Shown piece after piece: positions 1 to 11,569 of a stretch of 34,733 nt of DNA (positions are counted from its first letter, which is position 1; each line of letters opens with the position of its first letter). This DNA comes from Rhizophagus sp. LPA8_4_AMF (taxonomy: Eukaryota > Glomeromycota > Glomeromycetes > Glomerales > Glomeraceae). The position numbers were made by a program, and so were the translations under genes. The notes under the pieces were generated by a model. That model worked only from the letters and a program-made list of their open reading frames with translations, ran no database searches and was not told where the DNA came from. Where the stretch lies: NCBI GenBank assembly GCA_021464525.1, contig JADRCO010000396.1, positions 1 through 34,733 of the forward strand. Direction: 5' to 3'.

Positions 1-527
1 TTTTTTTTTTTTTTTTTTTTTTATATAATAAAAAAAAAAAAAAAATAAAAAAAAATATTTAAAAATAAACAATATATGATTGATGTACGAACAAAAATGA
101 TGGTTATGAGGAAGGAGGTCGGACTGCAATAAAATACAAAGCTAAAAAAAATGAAACCTATATAAAAAAGTTTGGTTGTGATATAAATGTGTTATGAAAA
201 AATGTTAAAAAGGAACGATGCTCATCTAATAAAAGAAAATTTTCAAAATATATAAAATGTTGAAATCACCAAATCCACGTATCATGAAGAATGAGTAATA
301 TATATATATATAAACACAAATTGTAAGAAAAAGGGCTAACATATATAAAAAGAGAAAAAGTATATATATACACACATAGTACATATACATATACGTAAGA
401 ACGTAACACATTGATCCCTTCTGATATTTTACTTAATTGGAATCACAACCTTTTTGTGTTTGACCTTAAATAGAGATCAGACTAGCCGCAGAATGTCCTG
501 CTGACTTCTTTGTCGCCTTGTGAAGAT
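1..527. other. Gene-free flank, 3' side of AGC kinase
   Basis: The stretch begins with a T run of 22 and an A-rich block, followed by TA and CA microsatellite tracts near 297-312 and 361-395. I see no supportable gene. The part nearest 527 is presumably the 3' untranslated region of the minus-strand AGC kinase. Confidence 0.6.
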
Positions 528-2807
528 TTACATATCTTGCACCGAGCTTGCCATGCTTCCGCTCATTACCCGGTCTTCATTAAACGTGAAGCCGGCGAAT
601 TGTCGCTGTACAGTTTCTGATAGATGTGGTTCATTTACATAAGAATCTTGAGGAGTTTCTGAGGTGAATTCCTCATCAAAATTTGAAGTATCAATAGCAG
701 ATTCCTTAAAAAAAAATTTAATATTAATCTGAATTCATAAGACTCTAAAATGAGAATTTCATTAATTACATACCACACTAGGTTTAAATGGTGGCTGTAC
801 TTTCTTTTGCATCAATCTTCTCCAATCAATTGAAGCAAAGAAAGGATGATCTTTTATTTCTTGTGCACCATTATTTCCAAGACGTTGAGTGGGTTCCCGA
901 GTTAATAACTATTTATATTAAATTATTATGATTAAATTATTATGACTTTAATGAAAGTTATCAATGTATCAATAATGGATCAATTAAAAGAACACAAACC
1001 CCTGACAATAAACTTCTTGCATCGTTCCCAACTTCTTCTGGAAATCTCAATTCGTCCTGTAAAATTTTTCTATACATTTCATTTGTATTTTCATCGTAAA
1101 ACGGTGGCAAACCCGTCAACATTTCGAACAATAAAACTCCTAGAGTCCACCAATCTACTGTTTTTGTATAACCATGACCTAACAATAATTCGGGAGCAAG
1201 ATATTCCGGCGTCCCGCAAAACGTATGGGTTGTTTCTGATTCGGTCATATTTAATTTACAGAGACCGAAATCGCATAAAGCGATATGACCTGAGTAGTCT
1301 AGTAGAATATTTTCGGGTTTTAAATCCCTTTGAATATTGAAAATATTTTAAATGCGAAAAAAAAGGGTAAAAAGAAATTGTCAGATTTAAAACAATGTCT
1401 TGCTTAGGTAAACTCATTATTCAAAGAATTTTCATTATTTTTTACTAACCGGTAAACCACGTTGAAATCATGTAAACATTCCAATGCGCAAAGTAATTCA
1501 GCGGCATAAAACCTTGATCTCTCTTCATCAAATCGTCCTTCCCTTTGCAAATGATGAAACAATTCGCCACCATTAACAAAAGCAAGCACCAAATACAATT
1601 TCTCTGGACTTTGGAAAGAGAATTTTAGCGGTACAATGAAAGGATTGTTGATTTGTGCTAAAACTGTACGCTCCGCTAATGTATGGTTAACCTCTGATCG
1701 GGAAACGATATGAGCTTTACGAATGGTTTTTAGCGCATAAATTCGAGAAGTATCCTTTTTTCGTACTTGCATGACCTAATATGTCGATATACACATATTA
1801 ATACATTAAATAAATCTTTTTTCTTTTAAATAACTGAACGTAAAAAATAACTGCGGATTTCAATATCACTTTCTATTAAAATTAATTTCAAAATGTGATA
1901 GGTACCTTGCCAAAACTGCCCTTGCCAATGACTTTTAATAAATCAAATGCATCGATTGTTAAGGGGATATTTGCCTAATAAATAGCATTGATGGTTTCAG
2001 AATGTCAAAATTTGAAAAAGATGAAATGAACTACCAAATGAAAATAAAAAATGCTTATATACATGATCCTTCTTGTAACAAATGTGAACATGTACACTAC
2101 CCGTTCCACCTGCTAGATTGAACCAATTTTCATGCAATTTCTAAATATAAAAAAAGAATTAACAAGAAAATTAGGGACTATAATAAAATTGGTATTAAGT
2201 CACTATTAAATCTTAATTCTACTTACGTTTGGATCATTAAAACTAGGTGCAATTTTTACGCCACCAAGGAAAACGTCATTTCCCATATCATTAGTATGTT
2301 GGCCAGTTTGAGTAGATTTGCGTAAATAAATTTGTATCGATACATCAGACTCTCTTGAGACATCACTATAAAATATACAACAAAAAAAAATCAGATCAAA
2401 GAATTAAAATTAGAAACTAGATCAAAATCAAAATTATTGATGATAATATAACTAACTTTCCATACTCACAAATGCGCTCGATACTGCCAAGTTGGGTTTT
2501 GAACTTCACCGCCCAAAGCATCGATCAAGACTTCGTTTTTGTCAAACTCTAAAACCACATAAGGAAGCCACCAACATTGTTTCCTTTGCATGCTGTCTCT
2601 GTTACCCCTTGTATTCGTTGGGGCTGATGAAAAATGTGGTGGAATTTGTGGAGGTCTTATGCCAGGAGGTAAAGTGATTCCACGAGCTTCAACTACACGG
2701 ATGAGCAAAAGTCCAGAAGCTGGTATAGGTGTAGGGGAAGTAGGCGTTGAAGGAACACCATCAGTTACCACAGTAGGATTTTGAGGTCTTTGATTCCAAA
2801 GACGCAT
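528..2807 (-). CDS. YPK1: YPK/SGK-type AGC serine/threonine kinase with N-terminal C2 domain
   Basis: Spliced from eight exons: 2807-2470, 2365-2227, 2140-2063, 1974-1906, 1775-1450, 1327-1000, 908-774 and 704-528. All have GT..AG introns and phases that join into 529 residues. Residues about 30-180 look like a C2 domain ('[12 protein letters not shown]', '[17 protein letters not shown]', '[13 protein letters not shown]'). The kinase follows, with glycine loop GKGSFGKV at about 202-209, lysine 224 in YALK, YRDLKPEN at about 316-323, DFG at 336-338 and the PDK1-site threonine of TFCGTPEY at about 352. The C-terminal extension has a turn-motif-like ETPQDS near 487 and the hydrophobic motif FAGFTF, threonine about 511. 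In fungi such kinases (Ypk1, Gad8) are phosphorylated by TORC2 and PDK1 and control sphingolipid and membrane homeostasis. The start is the first ATG in frame (2807); a TTG three codons upstream was not used. The YPK subfamily call is firm; the exact orthologue is inference. Confidence 0.93.
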
Positions 2808-3481
2808 TATGGACAAATATCGTTTTTATTTAGTTTAATTTAGTTTTAAGAAACCGTATAAAGAAAGAGAGAAAAAAACTTTTTTTTTTTTTAGTGATAA
2901 AAGTAGAAATGATTTTTAAAAATGAAGTTTTTTTTTTCTGACTAATAAACGTAAATAACAAAAAAAAATAACGGAGAAAATTATTCGTGGAAGTCAAAAT
3001 AGATATTCTTTTAATATCTTACTTTAAAACCCAAACCAGTTACTTTGATGGACAATATTATACTTTTACTAAATATTAAATTGTTATAATATGTATAATA
3101 TGTATTCTTTGTCATGATATAATTGGTTCAATGTAAACCATTTTTAATTACAATCAATAAAATCAATAAGATAAAAATTTTATAAATAGTTTTTAATAAT
3201 AGGTTCGGAGAATTGAAAATTCTATATTTATCAAAATTAGCTTAATTGCAAAATTGATGTTTTATTATGTAAAGAGTAACGTTTTACAATCAGATATGTA
3301 AATAATAAATGAAAATCTTAAATTTACCTATCGGATTTAGATTTTAAACATCATTTTTTTTTTTAAAAAAAAAAAATCTATAATTAATAATCACTAATGT
3401 AATTTTATGCTAGGGTTTTAACGCTCTACATAGCATTTTTTTTTTTATATCCTTCTGTACTTTTTGCTTCGTACACATATT
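2808..3481. promoter_or_regulatory. Divergent intergenic region between AGC kinase and RCC1-like gene
   Basis: This 674-bp AT-rich gap separates two divergently transcribed genes and must hold both promoters. It contains several T or A homopolymers (2881-2892, 3354-3376, 3437-3447). No specific operator could be recognised. The shared-promoter role is inferred from layout only. Confidence 0.5.
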
Positions 3482-4774
3482 ATGCCAATTATTCAGTCCA
3501 ATAATTTGTTTGCATGTGGATCTAATGGCAATGGACAACTTGGAATAGGATCGTTTGAAGATACTAATATTCCCACTGCTTGTAAATTCTTTATAACGAA
3601 ACAAACAGAACAGCAACTTGAGTCACAAGAATTTCAGTTATCACAAAAAACTTTTAACTCGGTTTTAGAAAATTTAGATACTAAACCAAAAGTTATATCT
3701 GGCGGAGGAAATCATTCTGCTATCATAACATCACTTGGAGAATTATGGATGAGCGGACTAAATAATGATGGACAATGTGGTATCGCATCTGATTCTCTAA
3801 GAGAGTCCAAGTTTAATAAAGTAGAAATTCTTGATGAACATGAGGTAAGACAATGGAAATATGTAACTTGTGGTTGGAATTTTAGTTTAGCTGTGGAAGA
3901 AGAAAATGGATACATTTATTCATTCGGCAAAGGAGTTTATGGAGAGTTGGGATGTGGTGAGAATGTGAAAGAGACGGGTGGGAGAGGAGTGAGAATAAAA
4001 GGTTTTGAAGGAGTGGAGAAAGTTGTCTGTGGTTTAAGGCATGTTGTATGCTTGAATAAGGAGGGAAAGTGTTTCGGTTGGGGAAGTAACAAATATGGTC
4101 AATTAACAAAATTTGATAAAGACAATAATGAAAAATCGCATAAAAAGAAGAAAGAAACATTATATTTTGAACCTATTAGAATATTTCATGACTTGGATCT
4201 TAGAGTAAAAGATGTGGCCTGTGGACAATATCATACCGTGGTACTGACAAGTGATGGAGAACTTTATACATTTGGATTGAATAAATATGGGCAATTGGGA
4301 TATGATTTTCCAAATGAAATAAAATTTTCAGATATACCTAAAAAAATTGATCTTGAATCAATTGGTAACGTTAAGAGTATACATTGTGGATGGAATAATA
4401 CTATAATAATATGTGATGATGATAAATTATTAGTATGGGGCAGAAATGATCATGGACAGTGTGGAAAGAATAATCCTGAAGATGAGAATGATATGGATGG
4501 GTGGATGGATAAGCCTGTTCCTTTATATTATTTGCCACAGAATTTGATATTAAATGATGGATTTGAAATTGAGGAATGTGCATGTGGATCAGAACACACT
4601 TTACTCATTTCTAAACGAGGGGAATGTTTAAGTTGGGGATGGAATGAACATGGAAATTGTGGAATTGGAGATAACGAAAACAGATGGCAACCCGTAAAAG
4701 TAAAGAAAGTAGGGAATATTAAGAGGGTTGGGGGAGGATGCGGAAATTCATGGATTTGGGTGCAAGACGGATAA
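3482..4774 (+). CDS. KTI13: RCC1-repeat propeller protein resembling Kti13/Ats1 and SERGEF
   Basis: This is a single-exon gene of 430 residues. At least six RCC1-type blades can be seen, each with a GxNxxGQLG-like turn: 'CGSNGNGQLGIG', 'SGLNNDGQCGI', 'FGKGVYGELGCG', 'WGSNKYGQL', 'FGLNKYGQLGYD', 'WGRNDHGQCG' and 'WGWNEHGNCGIGDNENRW'. The intervening strands carry GGGNHSA, CGWNFSLAV, CGQYHTVVL and CGSEHTLLI. The opening 'LFACGSNGNGQLGIGSFED' and the closing WGWNEHGxCG resemble yeast Ats1/Kti13 and animal SERGEF (DelGEF) more than chromatin RCC1. Kti13 pairs with Kti11/Dph3 in diphthamide synthesis and Elongator-dependent tRNA wobble modification, and SERGEF was described as a DPH3-binding protein. 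The start is the first in-frame ATG, six codons after an upstream TTG. The RCC1 fold is certain; the Kti13/SERGEF assignment rests on recalled family patterns. Confidence 0.85.
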   Translation: MPIIQSNNLFACGSNGNGQLGIGSFEDTNIPTACKFFITKQTEQQLESQEFQLSQKTFNSVLENLDTKPKVISGGGNHSAIITSLGELWMSGLNNDGQCGIASDSLRESKFNKVEILDEHEVRQWKYVTCGWNFSLAVEEENGYIYSFGKGVYGELGCGENVKETGGRGVRIKGFEGVEKVVCGLRHVVCLNKEGKCFGWGSNKYGQLTKFDKDNNEKSHKKKKETLYFEPIRIFHDLDLRVKDVACGQYHTVVLTSDGELYTFGLNKYGQLGYDFPNEIKFSDIPKKIDLESIGNVKSIHCGWNNTIIICDDDKLLVWGRNDHGQCGKNNPEDENDMDGWMDKPVPLYYLPQNLILNDGFEIEECACGSEHTLLISKRGECLSWGWNEHGNCGIGDNENRWQPVKVKKVGNIKRVGGGCGNSWIWVQDG

Positions 4775-5341
4775 TAAGAGCTGCGGCAAAAAAAATATAA
4801 TTTATAATTTAAATATTCATATTTAGTGATCTTATTGATCTTATCCGATTAGTAATATTTTAGCCCAACATATTGTAAATAGAGTTTTTAGCCGCAACCA
4901 AAATAATCCAAATTAATTTTGTTTCTCATCGGAAACGATGGAAGATGACGTAATACAAAAATTACAATTAATATATGTGGGAATAAATACGGTGTCCAAT
5001 TAAATCGTGTATTATCAAAAAAGCCATTTTCCAAAGAAGGGATATCTGATTTTCTCTATGATCTATTTTTTTCGGTGATACGCAACATAATCTATCCATC
5101 TCTAATCTAGATGGGATCACAAATTTAAAAGACATGCATTGTGCTATTTTTTTCACGTGAGACTACAAATAAATATATAAATTGCCTATCAGTTGAAAAC
5201 TATCAATAACTACAATTAATATCCAAATATCTAAAATAACAAAACCATAACAAGCAATTACAAATAAAGAATACTTTCCCTCATTTTCTATTTTAATATT
5301 TATTTTTAGTGTTCGATTCTAAAGAACCCTATTTCATAAAA
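4775..5341. other. Intergenic, RCC1-like 3' side and LAMTOR1-like 5' side
   Basis: This AT-rich spacer of 567 bp lies between two genes on the plus strand. No coding signal was found. The minus-strand open frame at 4968-5156 has no recognisable content. The stretch nearest 5341 is presumably the promoter and leader of the LAMTOR1-like gene. Confidence 0.5.
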
Positions 5342-6329
5342 ATGGGATGTTGTGGAAGTAAAGATGACGATAGTAAGGTTTGATTCGTTTTTCCAGGTTC
5401 CTTTATTTTTTTTTTTTTTTGGTAATGACTAACTCTTTGGTAATAGACAAACGAAAGTACTCGTCTAATACCTCGTGACGGTTCCTCGGCATATGAAACG
5501 TCGGTTGAGAATTATTTTTAATACTTTACATATCGATTGTCTTTTAATATTTACAAAAATTAATTTTTATTTTTAATGTTAATATTTATATTAGACCGAG
5601 GATGTCTTACCCACGTTATGATGCCACTGCCGAGCAGGATGCACTGCAAAAGATTGTTCAGCGAACATCAGAGTTTGTTTTATTTAATTTATATCTTAAA
5701 TTGTACCAATCAATTGTGGCTAATTTATTTTATATTTTAGGAATTTTATTGATATATCAAATACATATGCCACTGAGCGTTTACAACAACAAGACGCAAT
5801 AGATCGTGCAAATGAATACATGTATGATTTAATTTTTTTTATGAAAAGTTTTTTTTTTCAAAGTTTTTGAGCTTGAAAATTAACTATCAATTTTTTCTTT
5901 TAGAGACTTGATAGGTTCAATCAAGCTTGATTCAAAAACTCTTCAAAAGATACAAGAGAAGAGCAGCACATTACCAAAGATGCATCAACGTAAAAAATCT
6001 CGAACATCACTGCAATCTCAACATGCTGCTTCACCTGATAAACAGAGAGTTGCAATGGATTTACCTCCACATGTAGTATTGGGCGGTGGATGTGTTACAG
6101 AAGAGGATCAGAAGTGGGTATGTACTACAGAGGAATTTATTGTTATTTTCTATTTTAATGAAAAGATTTTACTTATTAACTTGTTCATTCTTTGCTGTTT
6201 ACAAAGCTAACGAAAGTTATGGAAGAAATACAAGAAGCTATTGAACATATTGAAGTTGAATATATTGGTGATTTAGTAGTTCCCTTGACATGGGCTAATT
6301 CTGCACCAATTCATGCTGTTCATGGTTGA
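5342..6329 (+). CDS. LAMTOR1: LAMTOR1-like Ragulator/EGO complex membrane anchor
   Basis: Six exons: 5342-5377, 5447-5499, 5595-5672, 5741-5821, 5904-6117 and 6207-6329, giving about 194 residues (human LAMTOR1 has 161). The protein opens with MGCCGSKDDDSK, a classic site for N-myristoylation at Gly2 and palmitoylation at Cys3/Cys4, which anchors the family to late endosome or vacuole membranes. Then come a dibasic/leucine-like 'TRLIPRDG', a helical stretch 'EQDALQKIVQRTSE', the family-type 'FIDIS..YA' followed by 'DAIDRANEYI', and a C-terminal helix 'KVMEEIQEAIEHIEVEYIG'. In animals LAMTOR1 scaffolds Ragulator, which recruits Rag GTPases and TORC1; the fungal counterpart is Meh1/Ego1. The junction between exons 2 and 3 is uncertain. 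The phase requires a weak GTCGGT donor at 5500, and exon 3 may start at 5595 or 5601. The stop at 6327-6329 is clear. Confidence 0.88.
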
Positions 6330-7589
6330 AATCTTTTAAATTAATAATTTATAAACATTTTATTTTATATGGGAGTGGTGGATTCTCCTTCCTCCCCTTT
6401 AGTTAAAAATTTTTCTTTATTAGTTATGATCTTTTTATCTTTATGATTGAATTACATTTTTTTTTTTTTTTTTTGTATTTCATTATTATTCTTAATTAAC
6501 TTTTTTGAAAGCAAAGAAAATATTTAAGAAAAAACTTTATTTGTATATTATATTAATAACAATAGGGAAGAAATATATATGGATATTACAATATGTTAGA
6601 GCTTTCTTGGGATATTTGATGTGTTTGGTATATAATTTATTTTATAATCATGTAAATATTGATGAGTTATGATTTTATTAAATATCATCAAGAATTTATA
6701 AATAAACTATCGTATAATATCACTTTTTTTATTTGATTACATTTTTCAAATTATCAAATTGTAACTAATTTGTGGGAGAAGTTGTTTTATTGACATGGAA
6801 AAATTGGATATTTAGTCCTATATTTCACATTCTCCTTGATGTGTATGTATAAAAAATGAGAGACCATACGAGAATGAATAAATTGTTCTTTTAGGATCAA
6901 TTGTTAAAGTTTCAAGCTCCAATGATATTTGTTACATCATCGTTAATAAAATTTTGACTTCGTACGATCTATAAAAACGGGAATTATATATTTACGAATT
7001 ATTCTAATGAGTTTATAATATTATTGTCATCAATTTCAAAAAGTATAAACTTGTTTACATTATATCTTTTAATCGTGTTTTGCAATTAATATATTGTAAA
7101 ATATCAAAATCAAATTAAATTTTACTCTTTTACAATTACGAAATTAGAAATTTTTATTCTTAACTTTAAAACTTATTATTTGATTTAAAATAAAATAAAT
7201 ATAAAAATAAAATAAAAATTATAAATATTAATTAAAACATTAATAAACCATCTTAATAAATTAAAAATTTCGATCATTTTAATAGAAAGAACATTGACTT
7301 TTCTAATTTTGTTTCAGCTTTTCTTTTTATAAATGGATAATTAAGTTCGTTATCTTATTGTCCCTAAACCTCCTTCATTTCTTCTGATTTAACGATGTCA
7401 TTTAATTATATGCGCAATAAGAGTACCGCCGATTCTTCCATCTCTGCCCGCTCTTCTGCTTCTTCCATTTCGTGGATAAAGAGAGATAATATTATAGCTC
7501 TCATCGTCGTAATTTCGTGTTCGTGTCAATTGCCAATTGCGCAGATTGGCCTAATTCCTGAAAAGTTCTTTATTTCTAAATTTCTATCG
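6330..7589. other. Gene-poor AT-rich region
   Basis: The region contains the probable 3' untranslated region of the LAMTOR1-like gene, a T run near 6458-6474 and low-complexity A/T-rich sequence around 7180-7260. Only one patch stands out. A 65-codon open frame at 7395-7592 is richer in G+C and serine codons than its surroundings, but I could not assign it to a family. Confidence 0.5.
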
Positions 7590-8200
7590 TAACTTACATC
7601 ATGATATGGAAACAATCCAGAAATCACTTCATATACAATTATAAATATCAGTAGCTTTAGTCCTCATAAAATTTTAGGAAAAATATAGCATATATTTTCT
7701 GATGTATCATTATTTGGTTAACATCAATAGAATAATGAAGTCCAATTTTAATGTTATACTCTTGAATTTAATTCACATATAGATAATTTCGTACTATAAA
7801 CTTCCATTCGTTACAAAATCAAAATCAAATCATATAATTTTCTGCATCTGAATCTTGAATTGTTTTATGAAATTCAATAACGCAAACACAACACCTAACT
7901 CTTGAAGGTTGATTTATGATATGAAGTAATCTATACATGTCCCATAAATAAAATAAAATGTTAGTAAAAAAAAAATTAAAAAATTTCATCAAATAATAAA
8001 TTTATTATACCTCAAACATATAACATTTTTTTTTTAATTATCTAAACTTTCAGAGCAACAAATTTCTTGGAGCAAACTCGTCCCAAAATTCCTGATTTCA
8101 TTATTCCAACGTATACATTTATCAATCGGTTTGTTCTATAATCTATATACTTTCCAAACTTGTCTTTAACAATCTATCATAGGTATCTATTTTAATAAAA
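7590..8200 (-). pseudogene. Heavily decayed copy of the TKL-like kinase family
   Basis: Read on the minus strand, 7680-7595 gives a broken C-lobe, 'PKIL*GLKL..' in place of PEILRG, followed by 'YEVISGLFPYHDV'. This parallels 'YEVISGLPPYHNV' of the kinase at 25.5-26.8 kb. The stretch 8200-8035 parallels the N-lobe, with 'IDKCIRWNNEIRN' matching the IDGxI...NKNQNW region and '..CCSES' where the intact gene has VALKSL, so the ATP-anchoring lysine context is lost. Frames change several times and the catalytic loop is missing. It has the same orientation and arrangement as the second decayed copy 1.5 kb further on, so the two may be old tandem duplicates. Confidence 0.7.
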
Positions 8201-9060
8201 GAAGCTTTTGCTGATAACTGAATAAATTTAGACCAATTGTTGAAAATATTGAATTACAACCATTACACTAGTTTTATAATCAATAACGTTTGAGAAATAA
8301 TTAAATATTTCACTAGGACATGACCATTCTTTGGTTGAATTGTTGAATTTAAAGTTCAAAAGAAAAAAGGATTTAACAAGCACGTGTAACTAAAATTTAC
8401 TGCGACAGAAAATTCGATTTCGATCTGATTTATAATTATATCACATGATCTAAGAAGCGCGAAAATTTGATTTTAGACATTTTAACCTTGCAAGTTTAAG
8501 TTTCTCTCAAAGGACTTTTAAAGTTTGTGATTAATCATATTTTCGGTGATCAAGATGACTAAAACGCATAAAAACTTTATACCATTAATTTTATTATCGA
8601 ACATTTGATTCATTTCATGAAATGCAAGCGTTTGAGTATAATGATAATACTGGACGCAAGAGTGTCATAATAAATATTCCGTAAACATCAATAATATCGT
8701 TATATTGAAAATAAAAAATATGCTTTTAAAATAAACGTTAGCTGTTAGGTAAAAGTAAAATAACAAAATACAAAATAATACTATAAAATTTCATCTCTTT
8801 AAGTAAAATTTTCTCCTTTCTCTATCTAACAAAAAAAAAAAATTATTATATTTATTATATTCTATTTTATTATACATTAAATACATTAAATGAATAAATA
8901 ACATATTAATAAAAAATTAAAAATTTAACTACCATTATTCATTAATTTTCAATTGAGAAATATCAATTTGTAAATACTCTATTTAATTAAATAATTTTCA
9001 TTAAAATTTTTATAATTAAAATTATTAAAATTTATTAATTATTGGTTATTAATTAATACC
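8201..9060. other. Gene-free AT-rich spacer between two kinase pseudogenes
   Basis: The spacer has low complexity, especially from 8750 to 9060. No open frame or repeat worth naming was found. Confidence 0.5.
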
Positions 9061-10352
9061 TGAAGATTCCTTGCTTATAATATTATCATCTGTTTTAATA
9101 ATCTTTAGAGTTTTTTGGTTCAGTTATTAAATAATCTACTATAAATAGCTTCCGAATGTATTTCATATGATAATGTTAAATTAGTTGAAGGTATACTTTT
9201 AGTTGATAAATTATAATTGAGTTCTTCTGCTTTATTGACTAATTCTGTTCGATTGTATTCATCATGTTCAACTGATTAACCATCGGATTATAATTTTACT
9301 AATTTCACTTGCTATTGGTCGGTTTAATGGATTCGCATCCAAGCATCTTTAATTAAATATAAAATTAAAAAGGGAACTTCAATATTGAATCTTGGTCTGA
9401 ACCCTCGACAAATTTTTATTGCTAAGTTTTCGTCATGTTTTATATCATAATATGGAGGTAATCCAGAAATTACTTCAAAACTATAAATATCCGCAGCTTG
9501 AGTATAATCTTGTCCTCGTAAAATTTCGGGAGCCACATAAGGCAAAACACCATAATTTTTTTTGTATTTTCTGATGTATTGGTTTACATAATCCCATATC
9601 AGATATAAAAATATTATTCATACGAATTAATATATCGACAATATGTAAATCTCGATGAATTAATTTATTTTTATGAATATATCCAAGTTCTAGTGCAATA
9701 AAACGTAAACATTCAACCCTTTCTCTTCAACTTAATTTATTATAATTGATGTCCAAGTAATTTCGTAAACTTCCATTATCCGCATAATCCAGAACCATCA
9801 TATAATTTTTGGTTTCTGGAACTTGCGTTATTCCGTAAAATCTAATAATACGGTATTAGTCAATATATCATCTACTTTGTAATGTAGTGTGATCTAACAT
9901 AAAGCAAAAAAAAAGATTGTGTGTACAATATACACAGTATATACACAAATATATATGAGAAAAATTAAATAATAAATTAGTCATACCTCATTCATAAATT
10001 CTGATGTAACATTTTTTGAATTATTTGGACTTTTCCGAGCAACGAACATATTTTGACCTTGTCTTTCCCAATTTTGATTTTTATTATTCCAATACCGTAT
10101 ACTCCAATTTTCCTTATACACTTTACTAAAACCTCCTTTTGCGATATATTTAATATTATAAAATCTATCATAAGGTATCCATTCTAGTATATTATAACCA
10201 ATATTTGCTGATAGCTGAGTATCTTGAATGAATATATATTACCACTAGTCCAATTTTTGTTATTTTGTTGAAAACGTTTTGCATTGCATGAGTTGCACCA
10301 ATTAAATACAGCATTTTGATGATTACATTCTTCACACGCTTCCAAACTCATA
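9061..10352 (-). pseudogene. Decayed TKL-like kinase with N-terminal CxxC pairs
   Basis: Read on the minus strand from the ATG at 10352-10350, it starts 'MSLEACEECNHQNAVFNWCN' with two CxxC pairs and runs to KNWTSGN. A frameshift near 10240 separates this from 'FIQDTQLSANIGYN' and 'LEWIPYDRF'. The glycine loop AKGGFSKVYK and VARKS (lysine kept) follow, then FMNEV at an apparent GTATGA donor near 9985. The C-lobe exon has an early stop (KLS*RERV). Its catalytic loop HRDLHIVD lacks the usual asparagine, and DMG stands in place of DFG. A deletion joins YSF to EVISG around 9480, and more frameshifts precede the tail. Remains of the 'EAIYTSR' tail lie near 9115-9165. Compared with the kinase at 25472-26778 the damage is extensive, so it cannot make a full kinase. 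Confidence 0.85.
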
Positions 10353-11569
10353 GTTTGATAAATTGTTTGAGTTAAAAATCTTTATTTTATGAATAAGTTA
10401 AAATGAATTTATCAGTCATATAAAGAAGCTTTCTATTATTATGCATTCGGAATCGAATCGTGTAACAAATATCGTGTAATAATTTTGACCAAAAAATGAA
10501 CCTTTATTTGTCATTTCATTGATATTTCATTATGTATTTTTATTTCCATTATTCATCAATTAAAATTAACGAAAACGATAAAAGTTTAACCTTACTAATA
10601 AATTTGATTTTACTTGTAATTTTTTTACATCTGTTGTAAGCCAGCTCAGATTGACATATGACTTAATAATCTCTATTTGTAGCGATGAACCATATCCGAC
10701 TCGGGGCATTTTTACTTAACCGCTAATTATTATAAAACATTAAGAGCTTTAATCTGATTTGGAACATGAGTCAAGTTTAGGCTACAACTGAATTGTTAAT
10801 ATAATAGGTATTCAATAACTAAATCCACGGGAAACATAAAACAAACGATCACGTGATTTATTTAGCACGAAAAATAATCTCGTTAATTTGGCAATCTATG
10901 ATCTCAAGAAATTATATCATACACTTAATAATTCTTGTCTCCGAGCCATCTATTAGTAGTTAGCACAAATTTCTTGCTCGAAGAATACCGCACCAAGTAA
11001 AAAATTAAAACCCAATATGAACAAGCGCAGTAATGTGGCTTAGATAGCAAAAAAATTTGATACTGTATGTTTTTTGAGAATTCTTTATTAGAATAATGGA
11101 ATTTGCACGTTACATATAAAGGTTTCTACTTCAGTTGATGATGGTCAAAATCAATTTTATTTTTCCACGAGACGCATTTCTATTCTTCTAGAACTATACT
11201 TTCTACTGATATTACGTAATAAAGAGCTCAATCAATCCAACATCCATATTACAATAATTAGATGAATTCACCAATAACTTATTCTTTCAATCTAATCATG
11301 TTTCTGTTGTTTTAGAGATTCATTTGAAAGGGGTTAATCAAACGAACTGATTGATAATCATATTCTTTTTCGATCTTAGTCTATAGAAACCTCCGCTTCC
11401 GGAATCCGATAAGGTGATCGGAAGTTCTTTTATTGTATCATCTGTCACATGAATCTTAATAAATCTGCTAAATAGATAATAAGCAGGACCCACTCATTTA
11501 CTGTTAGGGATGATGCCGCCTGGCATTATCTAAAAAGTAAGGATCTACGCTACCCGAATTTTTTTTTCA
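10353..11569. other. Gene-free stretch
   Basis: I found no coding signal, RNA gene or clear repeat. Base composition is slightly more balanced between 11330 and 11540 than in neighbouring DNA, but nothing could be identified. Confidence 0.4.

Noticed and set aside
226-411. 61-codon Tyr/Ile/Leu-rich minus frame
   Set aside because: It is a translation of TA and CA microsatellites.
942-1340. 132-codon plus-strand open frame
   Set aside because: It lies opposite exons of the AGC kinase, whose minus-strand reading has all catalytic motifs.
2492-2784. Plus-strand open frames over the C2-domain exon
   Set aside because: They are shadows of the minus-strand coding exon 2470-2807 and have no domain content.
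3712-4583. Minus-strand frames opposite the RCC1-like gene
   Set aside because: The plus strand encodes a continuous RCC1 propeller; the antisense frames are His/Leu/Ser-rich by-products.
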